A stretch of 20,540 nt of DNA, from positions 1 through 20,540 of IMG/VR virus record IMGVR_UViG_3300023174_000751, one strand, 5' to 3'. A program made the position numbers and the translations under genes. Origin of the DNA: a virus. The notes under the pieces are model-generated. The model saw nothing but the letters and a program-made list of their open reading frames with translations, made no database searches and was not told the origin of the DNA. Below are positions 13,495-20,540 of the stretch, one piece after another (position 1 is the stretch's first letter; each line of letters opens with the position of its first letter).

Positions 13495-13773
13495 ATGGAT
13501 GGATTAAATATTAAAGTCAAGACGACTGATGGCGTGGAAAAAACGTTCTCATTACGGCCACGCATCATCGTCGACTTTGAACAAAAGTATGGCAAAGGTC
13601 TAACAAAACTAATCGGCGAAGAGCAGAAACTCGAACATATTTATTATCTCGGGTGGCTTGCACTTAGAGCAAACGGAGTCGTTGTGAAACCATTCGGCCC
13701 GGAATTCTTGGATACGCTCGAAGGGGTTCAGTTAGATACAGACCCAAATTCAGAATCCACAGAGACAGCCTGA
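13495..13773 (+). CDS. Tail assembly chaperone, short form (gpG-like)
   Basis: This 92-residue protein starts after AGGGGGAAACAAAG. It begins with strands (LNIKVKTTDGVEKTFSLRPR), followed by helices (IIVDFEQKYGKGLTKLI, then LEHIYYLGWLALRANG). This is the usual plan of the first tail assembly chaperone, which binds the tape measure before tube growth. It lies between the tube gene and the tape measure gene, as in nearly all siphoviruses. A -1 slippery heptamer near its 3' end allows the extended form. Confidence 0.8.
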   Translation: MDGLNIKVKTTDGVEKTFSLRPRIIVDFEQKYGKGLTKLIGEEQKLEHIYYLGWLALRANGVVVKPFGPEFLDTLEGVQLDTDPNSESTETA

Positions 13774-13910
13774 CATATTCAATCGCAGCAGTTTCTGTGG
13801 AGACGGGAATAGATCCGATTTCACTCATGGATGCACCAGACGGCATTCTTGAAGCGATCGTGATTTATCTCAAGGAGAAGGCAAAGGCGGCAAACAAATA
13901 TGGCCAATGA
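13495..13910 (+). CDS. Tail assembly chaperone, -1 frameshift fusion form (gpGT-like)
   Basis: Slipping back one base at 13743-13749 joins residues 1-85 of the short form to a 53-residue extension ending at TGA 13908-13910, for 138 residues in all. The extension reads FRIHRDSLTYSIAAVSVETG, then IDPISLMDAP, then DGILEAIVIYLKEKAKAANK. It is helical and has the ISLMDAP...LEAIVIYL pattern seen in the second half of such fusions. That frame has no suitable start of its own, which supports frameshifting. The end overlaps the next gene (ATG 13900). The ratio of short to long form normally sets correct tail assembly. Confidence 0.8.
13743..13749 (+). promoter_or_regulatory. -1 ribosomal slippery heptamer C CCA AAT
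   Basis: In the zero frame the codons are gaC CCA AAT, matching X XXY YYZ with X=C, Y=A and Z=T. After slippage the tRNAs pair with CCC and AAA. The zero-frame stop is 22 bases downstream. No other XXXYYYZ site was found in the region where the -1 frame is open (after the TAG at 13665). Confidence 0.75.
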
Positions 13911-14451
13911 AGTCGTTGCAATTAGCGGCATCAAAGAAACCACCGCAGCCTTGAAGAAATTCGACAAGGATGCAGCTCGTCGGCTGAACAAAGTGATCAA
14001 CGACGAGCTGCGCCGAGCCGAAGGAGATGCCAGAGATCAGATAGACAGCAAACCGCCCATGAGTGGCTGGAGAACTACAGCAGCACAGAACCCACGAAAG
14101 GGCGTCAGAGGCGGCCAGGGCTGGCCGGCATGGGATGCCCAGGCAATCCGACAGGGCATCGTCAAAACTCGCTCAGAGGGCCGCGTGAGGGCTGATTACA
14201 CCACCAGCGCCGGCGCACTCTTCAACAAGAACGCCTCCGGCGTTATCTTCGAAGTTGCAGGACGCAGGACACCAGGAGAAGGAACAGGCCGCCAGATGAT
14301 CGGCGTATTAAACGAGCGGATCAGGAAAGCATCACGCGGAATCTGGTTCGTGATCGATCGCGATCGCCCGAAGATTTATGCCAATATCAGATCAGCAATG
14401 AACGACGCCCAGAAGATTCTGCAAGCCAATCTAAATAAAGAGAAGGGATAA
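13900..14451 (+). CDS. gp10-like head-tail or minor tail protein
   Basis: This 183-residue basic protein starts within the end of the chaperone frameshift extension (11-base overlap). The start VVAISGIKETTAALKKFDKDAARRLNKVINDELRR fits the HK97 gp10-like opening (a strand, then Gly-Ile, then a long helix). The middle contains a Trp/Gly-rich loop (MSGWRTTAAQ, GGQGWPAWDAQA). The C-terminal helix carries SAMNDAQKILQANLNK. In HK97-like order gp10 normally sits between the connector and the tail terminator. Here it lies between the chaperone and the tape measure, so it may have been moved or may do a different tail job. The assignment is tentative. Confidence 0.55.
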   Translation: MANEVVAISGIKETTAALKKFDKDAARRLNKVINDELRRAEGDARDQIDSKPPMSGWRTTAAQNPRKGVRGGQGWPAWDAQAIRQGIVKTRSEGRVRADYTTSAGALFNKNASGVIFEVAGRRTPGEGTGRQMIGVLNERIRKASRGIWFVIDRDRPKIYANIRSAMNDAQKILQANLNKEKG

Positions 14452-14457
14452 TCGAGC

Positions 14458-16797
14458 ATGGCAATAGGTGCAGTAGTCGCCCGGATTATCACCCAATATT
14501 CAGATAAAGGCAGCAAGGCAGCAGCTAGGGATATCAACAAGCTCGGAAAATCTTTCGACAAATTTGCAGGCAAGGTAGCAAAATCCTTTGGAATCGCAGC
14601 AGCAGCCAGCGCAGCATTCGCAGTCAAGATCGGTGTCGATTCAGTAAAGGCTGCGATTGCAGATGAAAAATCTCAGGCGCTTCTAGCAAATTCACTAAGG
14701 AATACAACCGGCGCAACCGACGCCGCGATTGCCGCGACCGAATCTTATATTGACCAGACTCAGCGAGCATTCGGAATAGTCGATGACGATTTACGTCCGG
14801 CCTTATCAAAACTAGCCTCAGTAACCGGCAGCGTTACAGCAGCGCAACAACTTCTCGGATTGGCGATGGATGTCTCCGCCGGTGGAAATGTAGATCTTGG
14901 ATCAGCAACAAACGCAGTCACAAAGGCGCTTCAAGGAAATTACAAAGCGCTAAAAAACCTCGGCGTTCCAATTACAGACGCAATGGTCAAATCCAAAGAC
15001 CTAAACGCGATACTCGAACTGACTGCAAAGACATTCGGTGGAGCAGCAGCAACCAGAGCAAATACCTTTGAATTTAGAATGATTCGCCTCAAAATTGCAT
15101 TGGGAGAAGCTGAGGAAACACTCGGCAAGGCACTTCTGCCAACAATTGAAGAGTTATTCAAAACACTCACCACAAAAGTTATTCCAGCAGTTCAAGAATG
15201 GCTCACAGAGAACGGCGATAAACTCGTTGCAGTTATGTCCAGCGCGATCAAGGCCGTCATCGGTTTTGCATTTGTAGTATTTAAGACATTCGCATTCGTA
15301 GCAAAGCATAAAGAAATCTTCATAACGCTTGGCGCGATATTTGCCGCAACATTTGTAGCAGGCAAGGTGATCGCATTCGTTACAGCGATACAAGGACTGG
15401 TCAAGGCTTACCAGGCAATCAGAGCAGCAGCGATTGGAGCAGCAGCAGCACAGGCAGCAGCCACCGGCGGAATTTCAGTCGCAGCAGCTGCCGCCGGCGT
15501 TGCCGCATTCGCAGCTACACTCGGCGGCCTTTATCTAGTAACTAAAAAGGCGAACGACGAGATGGGCAAGATGGAAGGAGCCGGCGAAGATTTAGAATTC
15601 TCCTTCGACGGATTAAATTCAACCACTAAAGACTTCGTCAGTGACCTCGGTGGTCTTAATCTAAATCTTGGAAAAGCAACAGGAAAAACAAAAGCGCTCA
15701 CAGCAGCAGACCTCAAACTTATTGCAACAAAGAAGGCGCTTGCTGCTTTGACAAAATTAGGCGTCAAACCAACCACAGAGACGGATCCAATCCAACTCGA
15801 AGCGGCACGTTTGAACTTAATCAAACAAAATAACATCGCAGAACAAAAGCGCGTCGAAGCAATCCTGGCTAACTTAGAAGCCCAACTAAAGGCAAACGAT
15901 GCGATAAAGCGATACACAGACCTGCTCGGCGTTGTTGCAGATTCAAAGATTTCACCAGAGGAAGTAATTATCCTTTCTCAAAAATGGGGAATCAGCAAAG
16001 ACGCCGTCGTCGCTTACACCAGTGCAATCTTCGCAGTTAATGATGGCAAAATCACCACAAAGGAAGTCGACGCACTCGCGACTCAATGGGGCGTAACAAA
16101 ACAGCAAGCGCAGATATATCTTGATTTTTTCGCAGCACTTAATGACGGCCAACTTGATGATACAGAGATCAACAAACTGGCTGCCAAATGGGGCTTTACA
16201 AATAAAGAAGTAGCCGATTACGCAAAGAAAATCGCAGAAGGAGTAACACCTTCGACACTTTGGCCTACACCCGGTAACCAGGCAGAACAATCATGGAAAG
16301 ACGCTCTCACAGCACTTAATAAATACGTTGCAGCTTCAGGGGCAAAGATTGAAGCGCCTACCGTTCCAGCGCCAGTAGCAGGAACACCGCTACCGCCAGG
16401 CTTCGTGCCTGAAATCGTAATGCCAGTAAATCCAATCAAGCCAGGAGATCAAGGCTTCATCGGGCCAGTCATTCCAAAGGCAGCAACATCGACACCAGTA
16501 CCATCAACATCAAGCAGCATTTACACGACTCAGGGCTTGATTAACAAGCTCAACCGCATGCCAGCATTGGCAGACGGCGGCATCGTTAACAGCCCCACAG
16601 CAGCGCTAATCGGCGAAGCAGGGCCAGAGGCCGTTATTCCACTCAACCGAATGGGATCAATGGGCGGATCCAATGTCAACATTGTCGTCAACGGCAGCGT
16701 GACAAGCGAAGGCGACCTCGTCAACGCGATCCGTAACGCGATCCTTCAGGGTCAAAATAACGGACAGGCGATCACAAAGACAGCGATTCAACTCTGA
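14458..16797 (+). CDS. Tape measure protein
   Basis: This 779-residue protein has an Ala/Lys-rich helical N-terminus with ARDINKLGKSFDKFAGKVAKSFG and SFEFRM-type helices (about 1-260). Next come hydrophobic segments (about 260-315 and 320-365) with FAFVVFKTFAFVAKHK and AAAAQAAATGGISVAAAAAGV, then three 34-residue repeats (about 495-596). A Pro-rich hinge (about 630-690) follows. The end is MPALADGGIVNSPTAALIGEAGPEAVIPL, the standard tape measure C-terminus. It sets tail length; by the usual rule of about 1.5 angstrom per residue the tail would be somewhat over 110 nm. It also helps DNA cross the membrane. Its stop overlaps the next start (TGATG). Confidence 0.93.
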   Translation: MAIGAVVARIITQYSDKGSKAAARDINKLGKSFDKFAGKVAKSFGIAAAASAAFAVKIGVDSVKAAIADEKSQALLANSLRNTTGATDAAIAATESYIDQTQRAFGIVDDDLRPALSKLASVTGSVTAAQQLLGLAMDVSAGGNVDLGSATNAVTKALQGNYKALKNLGVPITDAMVKSKDLNAILELTAKTFGGAAATRANTFEFRMIRLKIALGEAEETLGKALLPTIEELFKTLTTKVIPAVQEWLTENGDKLVAVMSSAIKAVIGFAFVVFKTFAFVAKHKEIFITLGAIFAATFVAGKVIAFVTAIQGLVKAYQAIRAAAIGAAAAQAAATGGISVAAAAAGVAAFAATLGGLYLVTKKANDEMGKMEGAGEDLEFSFDGLNSTTKDFVSDLGGLNLNLGKATGKTKALTAADLKLIATKKALAALTKLGVKPTTETDPIQLEAARLNLIKQNNIAEQKRVEAILANLEAQLKANDAIKRYTDLLGVVADSKISPEEVIILSQKWGISKDAVVAYTSAIFAVNDGKITTKEVDALATQWGVTKQQAQIYLDFFAALNDGQLDDTEINKLAAKWGFTNKEVADYAKKIAEGVTPSTLWPTPGNQAEQSWKDALTALNKYVAASGAKIEAPTVPAPVAGTPLPPGFVPEIVMPVNPIKPGDQGFIGPVIPKAATSTPVPSTSSSIYTTQGLINKLNRMPALADGGIVNSPTAALIGEAGPEAVIPLNRMGSMGGSNVNIVVNGSVTSEGDLVNAIRNAILQGQNNGQAITKTAIQL
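15940..16245 (+). repeat. Three 34-residue repeats inside the tape measure gene
   Basis: Repeats begin near residues 495, 529 and 563, exactly 34 residues apart. Each has D-x-K/Q-I/L-xxx-E, then a helix, then KWG or QWG with V/F, then a second helix: DSKISPEEVIILSQKWGISK, DGKITTKEVDALATQWGVTK, DGQLDDTEINKLAAKWGFTN. The DG-K-I-xxx-E part resembles the second half of an EF-hand loop but lacks the first acidic positions. The DNA is well diverged, so this is old protein-level repetition. Confidence 0.8.
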
Positions 16798-18053
16798 TGG
16801 CAGGCATTCCACAGCTCGGAGCATCAATCGACTTCGTCAACGGCCCGGCCTTTATTTCGACCGCATTCACATTGGATGACAGCATCAAGGGCAAGCTCGG
16901 AACAGGCCAGCTCGCAGACGCAGACGACTCGGTCGACATTTCCAGCATCATCCTGCGATCATCGATCCGTAGAGGACGAAACCGCATCCTGAACAAGTTC
17001 GAAGCAGGAACGGCCGTTGTTGAGATCAAGGACGACAATGGCGACTGGAACCCGGCCAATACAGCAGGCCCCTACTACGGCAAGCTCGTACCCTTGCGTA
17101 AGATTCGAATCTGGGCCGATTACAACGGCGTTCGTTATTATTTATTTTCAGGATTTATCACCAGTTACGACACCACATTCGCAATCGGAGCCAATGAAGT
17201 CTCAAGAGTGATCCTCAACTGCGTCGATGGATTCCGCCTTCTCAATAACGCAGCGATCACTACAGTACCCGATACCGGCGCAGGCCAATTAAGCGGAACA
17301 CGCATCAACAAACTTCTGGACGTTGTTGATTGGCCATTATCGCAAAGAGATATTGACGCTGGCGACAGCACGATGCAGGCAGATCCAGGAACAGCAGATA
17401 GAACCGTCCTTGAAGCAATTCAAACGGTAGAAAATAGCGAATTCGGTGGCTTTTTCTTGGACGCAGAAGGAAATGCAACCTTCTACTCCAGAACCACAGT
17501 CAGCCAGTACGCAGACTCAACACCGACAGTTTTCAGCGACGACGGTACAGGAATCGGATATGCCCAGATTGACCTGGCCTTTGACGACACCTTGATCGTG
17601 AATGACGTCTCGGTTCAAAGATTAAATGGCACAACACAGGAAGTATCAAGCCAAACATCAATCGATAACTACTTCATCCATTCAGGAGCAAGAACCGGCA
17701 TCCTGGTGCAATCAGATACAGAAGCGCTAAACCAGGCAACGATGATCTTGCAGGCACGTAAGGATGCAACCCTTCGCATTGATTCGATGACGCTCAATCT
17801 AGTCGACGACGGACAAGTCGCAAGAAACATCGCCGGCATTAATCTGGAGATTTTCGACCTAGTCAACGTTACGAAGAGCATGCCGGGATCAACATCGATC
17901 ACCAGCGAATTATTCGTGCAAGGACTTCAACACGACATAACAAGGACAACATTCACCACTAAGATACTGACGAGCGAACCGATCATCCAGGCGTTTATTC
18001 TCGACAGTACATCGCAAGGAATTCTGGACGTCGCAGGCGTTCTCAGTTACTAA
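16797..18053 (+). CDS. Minor tail protein (distal tail / tail-associated type)
   Basis: This 418-residue protein begins at the ATG overlapping the tape measure stop. The N-terminal half has the pattern of actinophage minor tail proteins that follow the tape measure: IRRGRNRILNKFEAGTAVVE, then DDNGDWNPANTAGPYYGKL, then PLRKIRIWADYNGVRYYLFSGFI. The second part (about 130-418) contains FRLLNNAAI, then VLEAIQTVENSEFGGFFLDA, a domain common in baseplate hub proteins where it binds the tail tip ring. It probably combines Dit-like tube docking with a hub function. No lytic or protease motif is seen. It closes the coupled tail operon, because the next gene has its own AAGGAG. Confidence 0.75.
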   Translation: MAGIPQLGASIDFVNGPAFISTAFTLDDSIKGKLGTGQLADADDSVDISSIILRSSIRRGRNRILNKFEAGTAVVEIKDDNGDWNPANTAGPYYGKLVPLRKIRIWADYNGVRYYLFSGFITSYDTTFAIGANEVSRVILNCVDGFRLLNNAAITTVPDTGAGQLSGTRINKLLDVVDWPLSQRDIDAGDSTMQADPGTADRTVLEAIQTVENSEFGGFFLDAEGNATFYSRTTVSQYADSTPTVFSDDGTGIGYAQIDLAFDDTLIVNDVSVQRLNGTTQEVSSQTSIDNYFIHSGARTGILVQSDTEALNQATMILQARKDATLRIDSMTLNLVDDGQVARNIAGINLEIFDLVNVTKSMPGSTSITSELFVQGLQHDITRTTFTTKILTSEPIIQAFILDSTSQGILDVAGVLSY

Positions 18054-18065
18054 CAAGGAGAAATC

Positions 18066-18746
18066 ATGGCAGGAGCAGGATACAAACTATTCGCAACAGG
18101 CGACGTTTTGACGGCAGCGCAAGTCAACACTTACTTGATGCAGCAGACGGTGATGGTATTTGCATCTTCAGCAGCTCGAACCGCAGCCCTAAGCGGAGTA
18201 TTGGCAGAGGGCATGGTTTCATATCTCCAGGACACAAACAGCCTCGAAGTTTATGACGGATCCGCATGGATCGGCGCAACAGGAGATATCACAGCTCTGA
18301 CGGCAGGAACAGGAATCAGCATCTCAAGCGCAACTGGGCCAATTCCAACCGTTGCCATTGATTCCACCGTTGCCACTTTGACCGGCAGCCAGACTCTGAC
18401 AAACAAGACTCTGACAGCGCCACTGATTAACCTGGCTTTTAATGCACAAACAGGCACAAGCTACACACTCGTGGCTTCTGATTCCGGCAAACTTGTGTCC
18501 TTATCCAATGCTGCTGGCATTACATTGACGCTGCCCATTTCGGTTTATGCAGCAGGGGAACAGATCAACATCATCGCAACTGGTACAGGTCAAGTGACCT
18601 TGGCTGCGGCAAGTGGTGCGACCATAGTCTCAACAGGTGCAACATCGGCTGCTCCTAAGCTGCGAGTGCAATACTCGGCGGCCACAATCATCTGTCAAAC
18701 AGGTGGCGCAACTCCAACATTCTATGTCGTGGGAGACCTTGCCTAA
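18066..18746 (+). CDS. Tail fibre-like minor tail protein
   Basis: This 226-residue protein has AAGGAG five bases before its ATG. The N-terminus AGYKLFATGDVLTAAQVNTYLMQQTVMVF, then SAARTAALSG and GMVSYLQDTNSLEVYDGSAW, is a module I recall at the start of many actinophage fibre proteins, probably the virion-attachment part (1-75). A linker (about 78-105) is followed by the fibre repeat LTGSQTLTNKTLTAPLI. The C-terminal half is a beta-rich, Thr/Ala/Gly-rich region (YTLVASDSGKLVSLSN onward) like the folding tip of small fibres. The gene shares a base with the next start (TAATG). It probably serves as the scaffold to which the following three proteins attach. Confidence 0.8.
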   Translation: MAGAGYKLFATGDVLTAAQVNTYLMQQTVMVFASSAARTAALSGVLAEGMVSYLQDTNSLEVYDGSAWIGATGDITALTAGTGISISSATGPIPTVAIDSTVATLTGSQTLTNKTLTAPLINLAFNAQTGTSYTLVASDSGKLVSLSNAAGITLTLPISVYAAGEQINIIATGTGQVTLAAASGATIVSTGATSAAPKLRVQYSAATIICQTGGATPTFYVVGDLA

Positions 18747-19294
18747 TGACTCCGATTCTAGGGATTTTGGCTTCGTCTATATCGGGTAGTTTGAATGCTT
18801 CATCTTACGAGTCTATTCAGACTGTGACAGTGGGTTCAGGTGGTCAGGCTTCAATCTCGTTTACCTCAATTCCATCTACCTATAAGCATTTACAGTTAAG
18901 ATATATTGCTCGCGCTTCTTCAGCCGATTTAGTTGTATTTAGAGTTAATGGAAGTACTGGAAATGATTACGCCCTTCACGCTTTACAGGGCAATGGAAGC
19001 GCGGCATCCGCTGTAGCAACTACCTCTTACAGTTACGGCGGTGTTGCTCCAATCAGCGGAACGGCTGATACTTTTGGCGCGGGTGTCTTAGATATTTTAG
19101 ATTATGCCAATACCAATAAATATAAAACTTTTAGAACTTTAGGTGGTAGAGACTTAAATGGCAGCGGTATTATTGAACTTAGAAGTAGTCTCTATATGAG
19201 CACTTCTGCAATTAGTTCAATCGTTTTATCTACTGACTCGGTATTAAATTTTCAACAATACTCATCATTCGCACTTTACGGCGTGAAAGGATAG
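18746..19294 (+). CDS. Receptor-binding-type tail protein, paralogue 1
   Basis: This 182-residue protein is the first of three tandem relatives. An extra hydrophobic N-terminus of about 20 residues (MTPILGILASSISGSL) precedes the shared fold. Shared blocks are ESIQTVTVGSGGQASISFTSIPSTYKHLQLRY, then YKTFRTLGG, then STSAISSIVL and the end SSFALYGVKG. The pattern is all-beta and Ser/Thr-rich, as in tail-tip adhesins or decoration proteins. I recall similar proteins in uncultured phages from water samples. Codons change clearly here to T-ending and TTA-type, unlike the GCA/ACA/CGC-rich genes upstream. This suggests transfer. The function is inferred from position and composition. Confidence 0.7.
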   Translation: MTPILGILASSISGSLNASSYESIQTVTVGSGGQASISFTSIPSTYKHLQLRYIARASSADLVVFRVNGSTGNDYALHALQGNGSAASAVATTSYSYGGVAPISGTADTFGAGVLDILDYANTNKYKTFRTLGGRDLNGSGIIELRSSLYMSTSAISSIVLSTDSVLNFQQYSSFALYGVKG

Positions 19295-19297
19295 ACG

Positions 19298-19792
19298 ATG
19301 GCATCTACCTACACTCCGATTGCGACTACTACTTTGGGAAGTTCGCAAGCAACTGTAGATTTTACCAGCATCAGCGGCAGTTATACCGATTTAGTCCTTG
19401 TCATAAATTGCACAACTGCGACAGGTGGTGATGATTTATGGATCAGAGTCAATTCAGATACAGGTACAAATTATTCCTTAACTCAATTATCAGGCAACGG
19501 CACAGCTGCTGCATCAACTCGAAGAAGTGCTTTTAGCAGATTTATGGCAGATAACGCCTATCCAAGTACCACACAAGGATTTAACCAAATAGTCCATTTT
19601 ATGAACTATTCAAACACCACTACTTACAAAACATTCCTGTCTAGAGCAAACAGAGCAGACTTAGCCACGGGTGCGACAGTAGGCTTGTGGCGTAGCACAA
19701 GTGCAATTACTAGCATCAATTTGCTGGTAGCAAACTCATTAAGTTTTGCTTCTGGCTCTACCTTTACCCTATACGGAATAAAGGCGGCTTAA
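19298..19792 (+). CDS. Receptor-binding-type tail protein, paralogue 2
   Basis: This 164-residue protein starts three bases after the previous stop. It shares with its neighbours the start STYTPIATTTLGSSQATVDFTSISGSYTDLVL, the middle YKTFLSRANRAD, TSAITSINLL and the end STFTLYGIKAA. It lacks the extra N-terminus of paralogue 1. The central region (about 60-100) differs most and could be the ligand-contact part. The base composition is the same T-rich type as the other two copies. No catalytic motif is seen. Confidence 0.75.
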   Translation: MASTYTPIATTTLGSSQATVDFTSISGSYTDLVLVINCTTATGGDDLWIRVNSDTGTNYSLTQLSGNGTAAASTRRSAFSRFMADNAYPSTTQGFNQIVHFMNYSNTTTYKTFLSRANRADLATGATVGLWRSTSAITSINLLVANSLSFASGSTFTLYGIKAA

Positions 19793-19794
19793 AT

Positions 19795-20307
19795 ATGGCA
19801 AATACATACACACTTATCGCTTCTTCTACTGTCGGAGCTGGCGGGGCTTCAACCATAGACTTCACTTCTATTCCTAGCACCTACACAGATTTAGTTCTTA
19901 AATACTCTTTACGCTCAAACTCTGCTGGCGATGATTATTTGGGCGTTAAATATTCATTTAACTCATCTACCGCATCATTTACCTACCGACACGTTTATGG
20001 AACAGGCTCTGCAACTGGTTCTGGAAACGGAACAACAAACAATCCTAGCGGTTATATGCAAGCAGGTTTAACTACTTCAAGCGTATTTGCTAACGGTGAA
20101 ACATATTTACCTAATTATGCAGGAAGCACAAATAAGTCTTTCAGCACAGATTCAGTAGTGGAAAATAACGCTACTTTAGGATTTGACGATTTGCTTGCTG
20201 GTCTTTGGAGCAATACTGCCGCAATCACGTCGATTACACTTACTCCTGCTTCCGGTAATTTCGTCCAATACTCAACCGCCTATCTATATGGAGTCAAAAA
20301 TGCCTAA
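19795..20307 (+). CDS. Receptor-binding-type tail protein, paralogue 3
   Basis: This 170-residue protein starts two bases after paralogue 2. It begins NTYTLIASSTVGAGGASTIDFTSIPSTYTDLVLKY, nearest in the N-terminal block to paralogues 1 and 2. It then diverges in a Gly/Ser/Thr-rich centre (TGSATGSGNGTTNNPSG) and ends in AAITSITLTPASGN and AYLYGVKNA. The end overlaps the ATG of the following small gene by eight bases. It is likely part of the same exchangeable adhesin set. Confidence 0.75.
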   Translation: MANTYTLIASSTVGAGGASTIDFTSIPSTYTDLVLKYSLRSNSAGDDYLGVKYSFNSSTASFTYRHVYGTGSATGSGNGTTNNPSGYMQAGLTTSSVFANGETYLPNYAGSTNKSFSTDSVVENNATLGFDDLLAGLWSNTAAITSITLTPASGNFVQYSTAYLYGVKNA

Positions 20308-20524
20308 TCCAACACGAATCGAAATCAACTGCGAGACAGGCGTGGAGTCAATCATTGAATTGACTGACGCTGAAGTAGCACAGATGCAAGCAGACCGCGT
20401 AGCAGCAGAAGCGCGCAAGGCTGAGGAAGATGCAGCAGCAGAAGCCGCAGCGACAGCCAAAGCCTCAGCCCAGGCCAAACTTGCAGCTCTTGGCCTGACA
20501 GAAGACGAGATCGCCGCCCTATAA
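20300..20524 (+). CDS. Small Ala/Glu-rich helical protein
   Basis: This 74-residue ORF starts at ATG 20300, inside the end of the previous gene. A longer in-frame start at 20183 would run inside that gene and was not chosen. The first third is strand-like (NPTRIEINCETGVESIIEL). Then comes a long helix rich in Ala, Glu and Lys (about 24-62, AEVAQMQADRVAAEARKAEE onward), ending in LGLTEDEIAAL. This plan resembles small proteins encoded after tail fibre genes in many phages, some of which act as fibre assembly chaperones. A coiled coil is likely. The function here is inferred only from place and shape. Confidence 0.7.
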   Translation: MPNPTRIEINCETGVESIIELTDAEVAQMQADRVAAEARKAEEDAAAEAAATAKASAQAKLAALGLTEDEIAAL

Positions 20525-20540
20525 ATGGGATACCAAGACG
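20525..20540 (+). CDS. First codons of the next gene (cut by the window edge)
   Basis: ATG at 20525 directly follows the TAA of the previous gene and reads MGYQD before the window ends. Head-to-tail spacing like that of the neighbouring genes suggests a real start. Nothing can be said about the product. Confidence 0.4.

Noticed and set aside
16030-16070. True calcium-binding EF-hand in the tape measure
   Set aside because: Loop positions 1 and 3 lack acidic residues, so only EF-hand-like sequence can be claimed.
1-20540. tRNA genes, insertion sequences, integrase or attachment site
   Set aside because: No cloverleaf, transposase, recombinase or tRNA-like end was recognised by eye. A covariance-model search would be needed to exclude a tRNA fully.

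Overview
The window looks like the replication-to-tail segment of a tailed siphovirus (Caudoviricetes) that infects an actinobacterium. Every confident gene lies on the + strand. They are packed with TAATG, TGATG or short coding overlaps, and no gap exceeds about 155 bases. Several families read as actinophage families: the double zinc-finger/HTH protein, the HNH nuclease beside the packaging genes, a P27-like small terminase, an HK97-type portal, protease and capsid, and the small fibre-like tail proteins. The moderate G+C content, the strong GCA/ACA/TCA codon preference and the type of tail proteins suggest an uncultured aquatic (freshwater-like) actinobacterial host. This host assignment is inference from recalled families and composition. 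No integrase, repressor or lysis gene is visible, so lifestyle cannot be decided.

Layout. Bases 1-402 are the 3' end of a probable replicative ATPase/helicase. Bases 403-603 hold a dense repeat region: a perfect DnaA-box sequence, three perfect 10-bp direct repeats, a 17-bp-stem hairpin and a second DnaA-box-like site. It is a candidate replication origin. Bases 556-2609 carry a small putative zinc-binding protein, a double zinc-finger/HTH protein, a promoter/operator-like site, a small acidic protein, an endonuclease VII-like resolvase and an HNH nuclease. Bases 2610-2761 are a G/C-run-rich gap that could hold the packaging (cos) site.

Bases 2762-7584 are a ParB-like/DNA methyltransferase fusion, the two terminase subunits, a 46-residue membrane protein and the portal. 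Bases 7585-10583 are a multidomain prohead protease with an in-frame internal ribosome binding site, then the major capsid protein, closed by a strong terminator-like palindrome. Bases 10667-12656 hold a glycosyltransferase, a tiny basic ORF, connector-like and tail-terminator-like genes, and a small unknown.

Bases 12656-13473 are two tandem paralogous tail-tube-type genes. They are followed by tail assembly chaperones with a recognisable -1 slippery heptamer (C CCA AAT), a gp10-like protein and a 779-residue tape measure with three 34-residue repeats. A minor tail protein and a fibre-like protein follow. After them come three tandem paralogous genes with clearly T-richer codons, a likely exchangeable receptor-binding cassette, then a small Ala/Glu-rich helical protein and the first codons of another gene.

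The strongest candidates for something new are: the origin-like repeat structure after the helicase gene; the protease polyprotein with an internal start; the paired tail-tube genes; the EF-hand-like repeats in the tape measure; and the tandem receptor-binding-type cassette.
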